A stretch of DNA of 7,336 nucleotides from Micavibrio_B sp044238965 (GTDB lineage Bacteria > Pseudomonadota > Alphaproteobacteria > Micavibrionales > Micavibrionaceae). The position numbers were made by a program, and so were the translations under genes. Under the pieces are notes generated by a model. It did no database searches, had not been told where the DNA came from, and was given only the letters and a program-made list of their open reading frames with translations. The stretch lies in assembly GCA_044238965.1 (NCBI GenBank), contig JBIICJ010000072.1, positions 1 through 7,336 of the forward strand. The letters run 5' to 3'. Positions 5,329 to 7,336 of this stretch are shown one piece after another; position 1 is the first letter of the stretch; each line of letters begins with the position of its first letter.

Positions 5329-6399
5329 ATGTTGTTCTCACTCGCCAAACAATTTTTATACCGTATGGATGCCGAAACCGCGCATCAGATGACAATTAAG
5401 GCTTTAAAATCTGGCCTTTCTCCGAATTTATGTTTAGCCAAACCCGCGCGCGAATTACGTATGGATTTATGGGGGCGATCATTCCCCAACCCCGTTGGTT
5501 TGGCGGCAGGGTTTGATAAAAACGCCGAAGTTATCAAAGAAATGTTTGATATCGGTTTTGGCTTTATCGAAGTTGGCACAGTGACCATTAAACCACAAGA
5601 GGGCAACCCGCGCCCGCGCGTCTTTCGTGAAGTCAAACACAAAGCCGTGATTAACCGCATGGGATTCCCCAATGGCGGCGTGAATATATTTAAAGATAAT
5701 GTTGCAAAATTTTTGGCACGTAAACCACGCCCAGCAGGCGTACTCGGGATCAATATTGGTATGAACAAAGATCAAACCGAACCCGAAAAAGATTATACAT
5801 TTTTAATTCGCACCATCGGCGCGATGGCAGATTATTTCACTATCAATATTTCATCGCCCAACACACCAGGGCTTCGCAATTTACAAGACCCTGAATTTTT
5901 ATCACCACTTTTGACCGCGGTGATCGATGAACGCAACAAAGTATGTGGTGATTTTCCCATTCCTTTACTGGTCAAACTCGCGCCTGATCTGAGCGACGAT
6001 CAAATGGAGGCGATTGCTAAAGTTTTATTGGAAAAAAATATCGATGGGGTGATTTTGACCAATACGACCCTCTATCGTCCCGAAGATCTCCCCGCCTCCT
6101 TTCGTGAGGAACGCGGCGGCCTATCTGGCGCGCCCCTGACCGACCTGTCCACGGGGGTTATCCGCCGATTTTATACCCTAACCAAGGGAAAAATCCCCAT
6201 TATTGGTGTTGGAGGTATCTTGTCTGCCAATGACGCCTATACCAAAATACGTGCTGGGGCATCATTAGTTCAGCTTTATTCGGGATTAATCTTTGAAGGT
6301 CCTAATTTAATTCGTAAAATCAATAAAGATTTGGTAAAGTATCTCAGAGCTGACGGGTTTGGTCACATTCGGGAAGCCATCGGGGCTGATCACCGCTGA
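5329..6399 (+). CDS. pyrD: Dihydroorotate dehydrogenase (quinone), class 2
   Basis: A 356-residue FMN enzyme that oxidises dihydroorotate to orotate in pyrimidine synthesis and passes electrons to membrane quinone. The N-terminal extension (1-40), with the helix LAKQFLYRMDAETAHQMTIKAL, marks the membrane-associated class 2 type. FMN and substrate motifs are in order: GLAAGFDKN (57-65), EVGTVT (81-86), RMGFPNGG (110-117), NISSPNTPGLRNLQ (173-186) with catalytic Ser at S176, LVKLAPD (214-220), TNTT (245-248), GGLSG (263-267) and GVGGI (293-297) with YSGL (317-320). All are intact. It starts one base after pgsA stops, with no Shine-Dalgarno at a normal distance, so translation is probably coupled to pgsA. 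The pairing is one of convenience: no metabolic link is evident. Confidence 0.97.
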   Translation: MLFSLAKQFLYRMDAETAHQMTIKALKSGLSPNLCLAKPARELRMDLWGRSFPNPVGLAAGFDKNAEVIKEMFDIGFGFIEVGTVTIKPQEGNPRPRVFREVKHKAVINRMGFPNGGVNIFKDNVAKFLARKPRPAGVLGINIGMNKDQTEPEKDYTFLIRTIGAMADYFTINISSPNTPGLRNLQDPEFLSPLLTAVIDERNKVCGDFPIPLLVKLAPDLSDDQMEAIAKVLLEKNIDGVILTNTTLYRPEDLPASFREERGGLSGAPLTDLSTGVIRRFYTLTKGKIPIIGVGGILSANDAYTKIRAGASLVQLYSGLIFEGPNLIRKINKDLVKYLRADGFGHIREAIGADHR

Positions 6400-6435
6400 A
6401 CCCATCACATAATACTGGGAACGGGTTTTTAAATC

Positions 6436-7336
6436 ATGTTTGAAAAAATGTTATCGCCGTTATGGTTTGCGACCTATGCGGTCGGGTCAATTTTATGTGT
6501 GAGCGTCATGGCCTATGCCGTGTCTATTACCGCCGCCGTGACATTCGCAGGATTCTTGGTTGTGTTCGGCACATTGGGCGTTGAATATATGGCGCGTGAT
6601 CGCGGCGATAATAAATTATCATCTGACATTCAAAAAATTGAAACGGTGCAAACCACTATTTTAAATTCATTGCAAACAACCGAACAAACAATCGAAGATT
6701 TGCGATTACGCTTAGAGCAAACACGCCAAGCAATGCCGAAACAAAACAAAACCGCAAACGCATCTGCATTTATGCCATCACCGCGTAATGTTGCCAATCA
6801 ATCAGGTTTGCGCGCGCAACAAACCGCACAAATACAATCACCTGCTGCCACGCCACAAAAATATGCAGATATGTTGGCACGCCGTGCGCCACCACCCATG
6901 ATGTCATCGGATGAAATTCCATTTGAAGAACAAACACCGCAATTTACCGATTCTATGATCCGTGAACTTGTACAAAACGCTGTCACACATGACCGCATTG
7001 AAATGTTTGCACAACCGATTGTAAAATTACCTTCACGTAAAGTGCACGCACTCGAAGTATTCGCCCGTATTCGCGCCAAAGCAGGTGTTTACGTGCCTGC
7101 ATCGCAATATCGCAAACTTGCCATCGAACAAGATTTATTGGTCGAAGTTGATCGTATTTTATTACACAATGTTTTAGATTCTGTGCGCGTGAATAAAAAA
7201 CGCGACATGAGTATCAATTATTTTATCAATATTTCGACAACAACCTTAAAAGATTTTCCGTTCATGAGTACATTATTGCAATTTCTGCGCTCTGATCGTG
7301 ATCTTGCCCCGCATTTAATTTTTGAATTCCGCCAAA
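6436..7336 (+). CDS. tipF: TipF-like EAL-domain protein (flagellar assembly regulator), 3' end outside window
   Basis: Three hundred residues are visible and the frame runs off the window. Two adjoining hydrophobic segments (about 8-28 and 30-49) anchor the N-terminus in the membrane. A likely coiled coil follows (about 60-100), then a Gln/Pro/Ala-rich linker (about 100-168) and an EAL domain from about 172. The domain shows IEMFAQPIVKLPSRK (188-202), E207 within EVF in place of EAL, FINIS with N265, and LIFEFRQ with E297. TipF of Caulobacter has the same order (membrane anchor, coiled coil, EAL domain), binds c-di-GMP and is needed for flagellum placement and assembly. The flagellar and CtrA neighbours fit that role. 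An in-frame stop at 6430-6432 rules out any earlier start. No good Shine-Dalgarno is seen. The altered EAL motif suggests binding rather than hydrolysis of c-di-GMP. Another degenerate EAL protein is the alternative. Confidence 0.72.
   Translation, partial: MFEKMLSPLWFATYAVGSILCVSVMAYAVSITAAVTFAGFLVVFGTLGVEYMARDRGDNKLSSDIQKIETVQTTILNSLQTTEQTIEDLRLRLEQTRQAMPKQNKTANASAFMPSPRNVANQSGLRAQQTAQIQSPAATPQKYADMLARRAPPPMMSSDEIPFEEQTPQFTDSMIRELVQNAVTHDRIEMFAQPIVKLPSRKVHALEVFARIRAKAGVYVPASQYRKLAIEQDLLVEVDRILLHNVLDSVRVNKKRDMSINYFINISTTTLKDFPFMSTLLQFLRSDRDLAPHLIFEFRQ

Noticed and set aside
5385..5768. Long antisense reading frames opposite pyrD
   Set aside because: They lie wholly inside a conserved gene, lack ribosome sites and match no family; they are shadows of pyrD.
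6401..6432. Possible terminator after pyrD (CCCA/TGGG followed by GGGTTTTT)
   Set aside because: The stem is only four bases with an 11-base loop and a second GGG before the T run, too weak to call.
6798..7079. - strand reading frame within the TipF-like gene
   Set aside because: It is antisense to the EAL domain and linker, is Cys/Ser-rich in a way typical of shadow frames, and has no supporting signals.

Overview
The window most likely comes from the chromosome of a flagellated alphaproteobacterium of moderate to low GC. The main evidence is a near full-length CtrA, the cell-cycle response regulator essentially confined to Alphaproteobacteria, beside flagellar export genes (fliI, fliJ, a FliK-like gene) and a TipF-like EAL protein. 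The genus cannot be fixed from the sequence. A Rhodospirillales- or Micavibrio-like lineage is only a guess from gene order and base composition.

Left part (1-2447): the 3' end of a FliK-like gene on the + strand converges, with a 3-base gap, on a - strand fliI-fliJ pair whose reading frames overlap by 8 bases. FliI is the flagellar export ATPase and FliJ its coiled-coil partner. FliK would be an export substrate that controls hook length.

Middle part (2448-4769): ctrA on the + strand is flanked by two unrecognised - strand genes. One (154 aa) encodes a small hydrophobic, probably membrane, protein between ctrA and fliI. The other (228 aa) faces ctrA tail to tail and carries a segment resembling the C-terminal DNA-binding domain of the RNA polymerase alpha subunit. 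Both have a recognisable -35 box (TTGACATAT in each), a Shine-Dalgarno sequence and a hairpin at the 3' end. The 199-base ctrA upstream region holds an inverted pair of TTAACCAT-type CtrA half-sites and a cluster of TTAA elements, which suggests autoregulation of ctrA and joint control of the divergent membrane-protein gene.

Right part (4770-7336): pgsA (phospholipid synthesis), pyrD (pyrimidine synthesis, quinone-linked) and a TipF-like gene cut by the window end run on the + strand, one base and then 36 bases apart, probably as one unit. A near-consensus promoter places the predicted transcription start on the A of the pgsA ATG, so the pgsA mRNA may be leaderless.

Taken together, this is a motility and cell-cycle neighbourhood (FliK-like, FliJ, FliI, CtrA, TipF-like) interleaved with two housekeeping genes and two orphan genes. 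No RNA genes, insertion sequences, CRISPR arrays or attachment sites were seen, and no gene-free stretch exceeds 300 bases; the longest is the 199-base ctrA upstream region.
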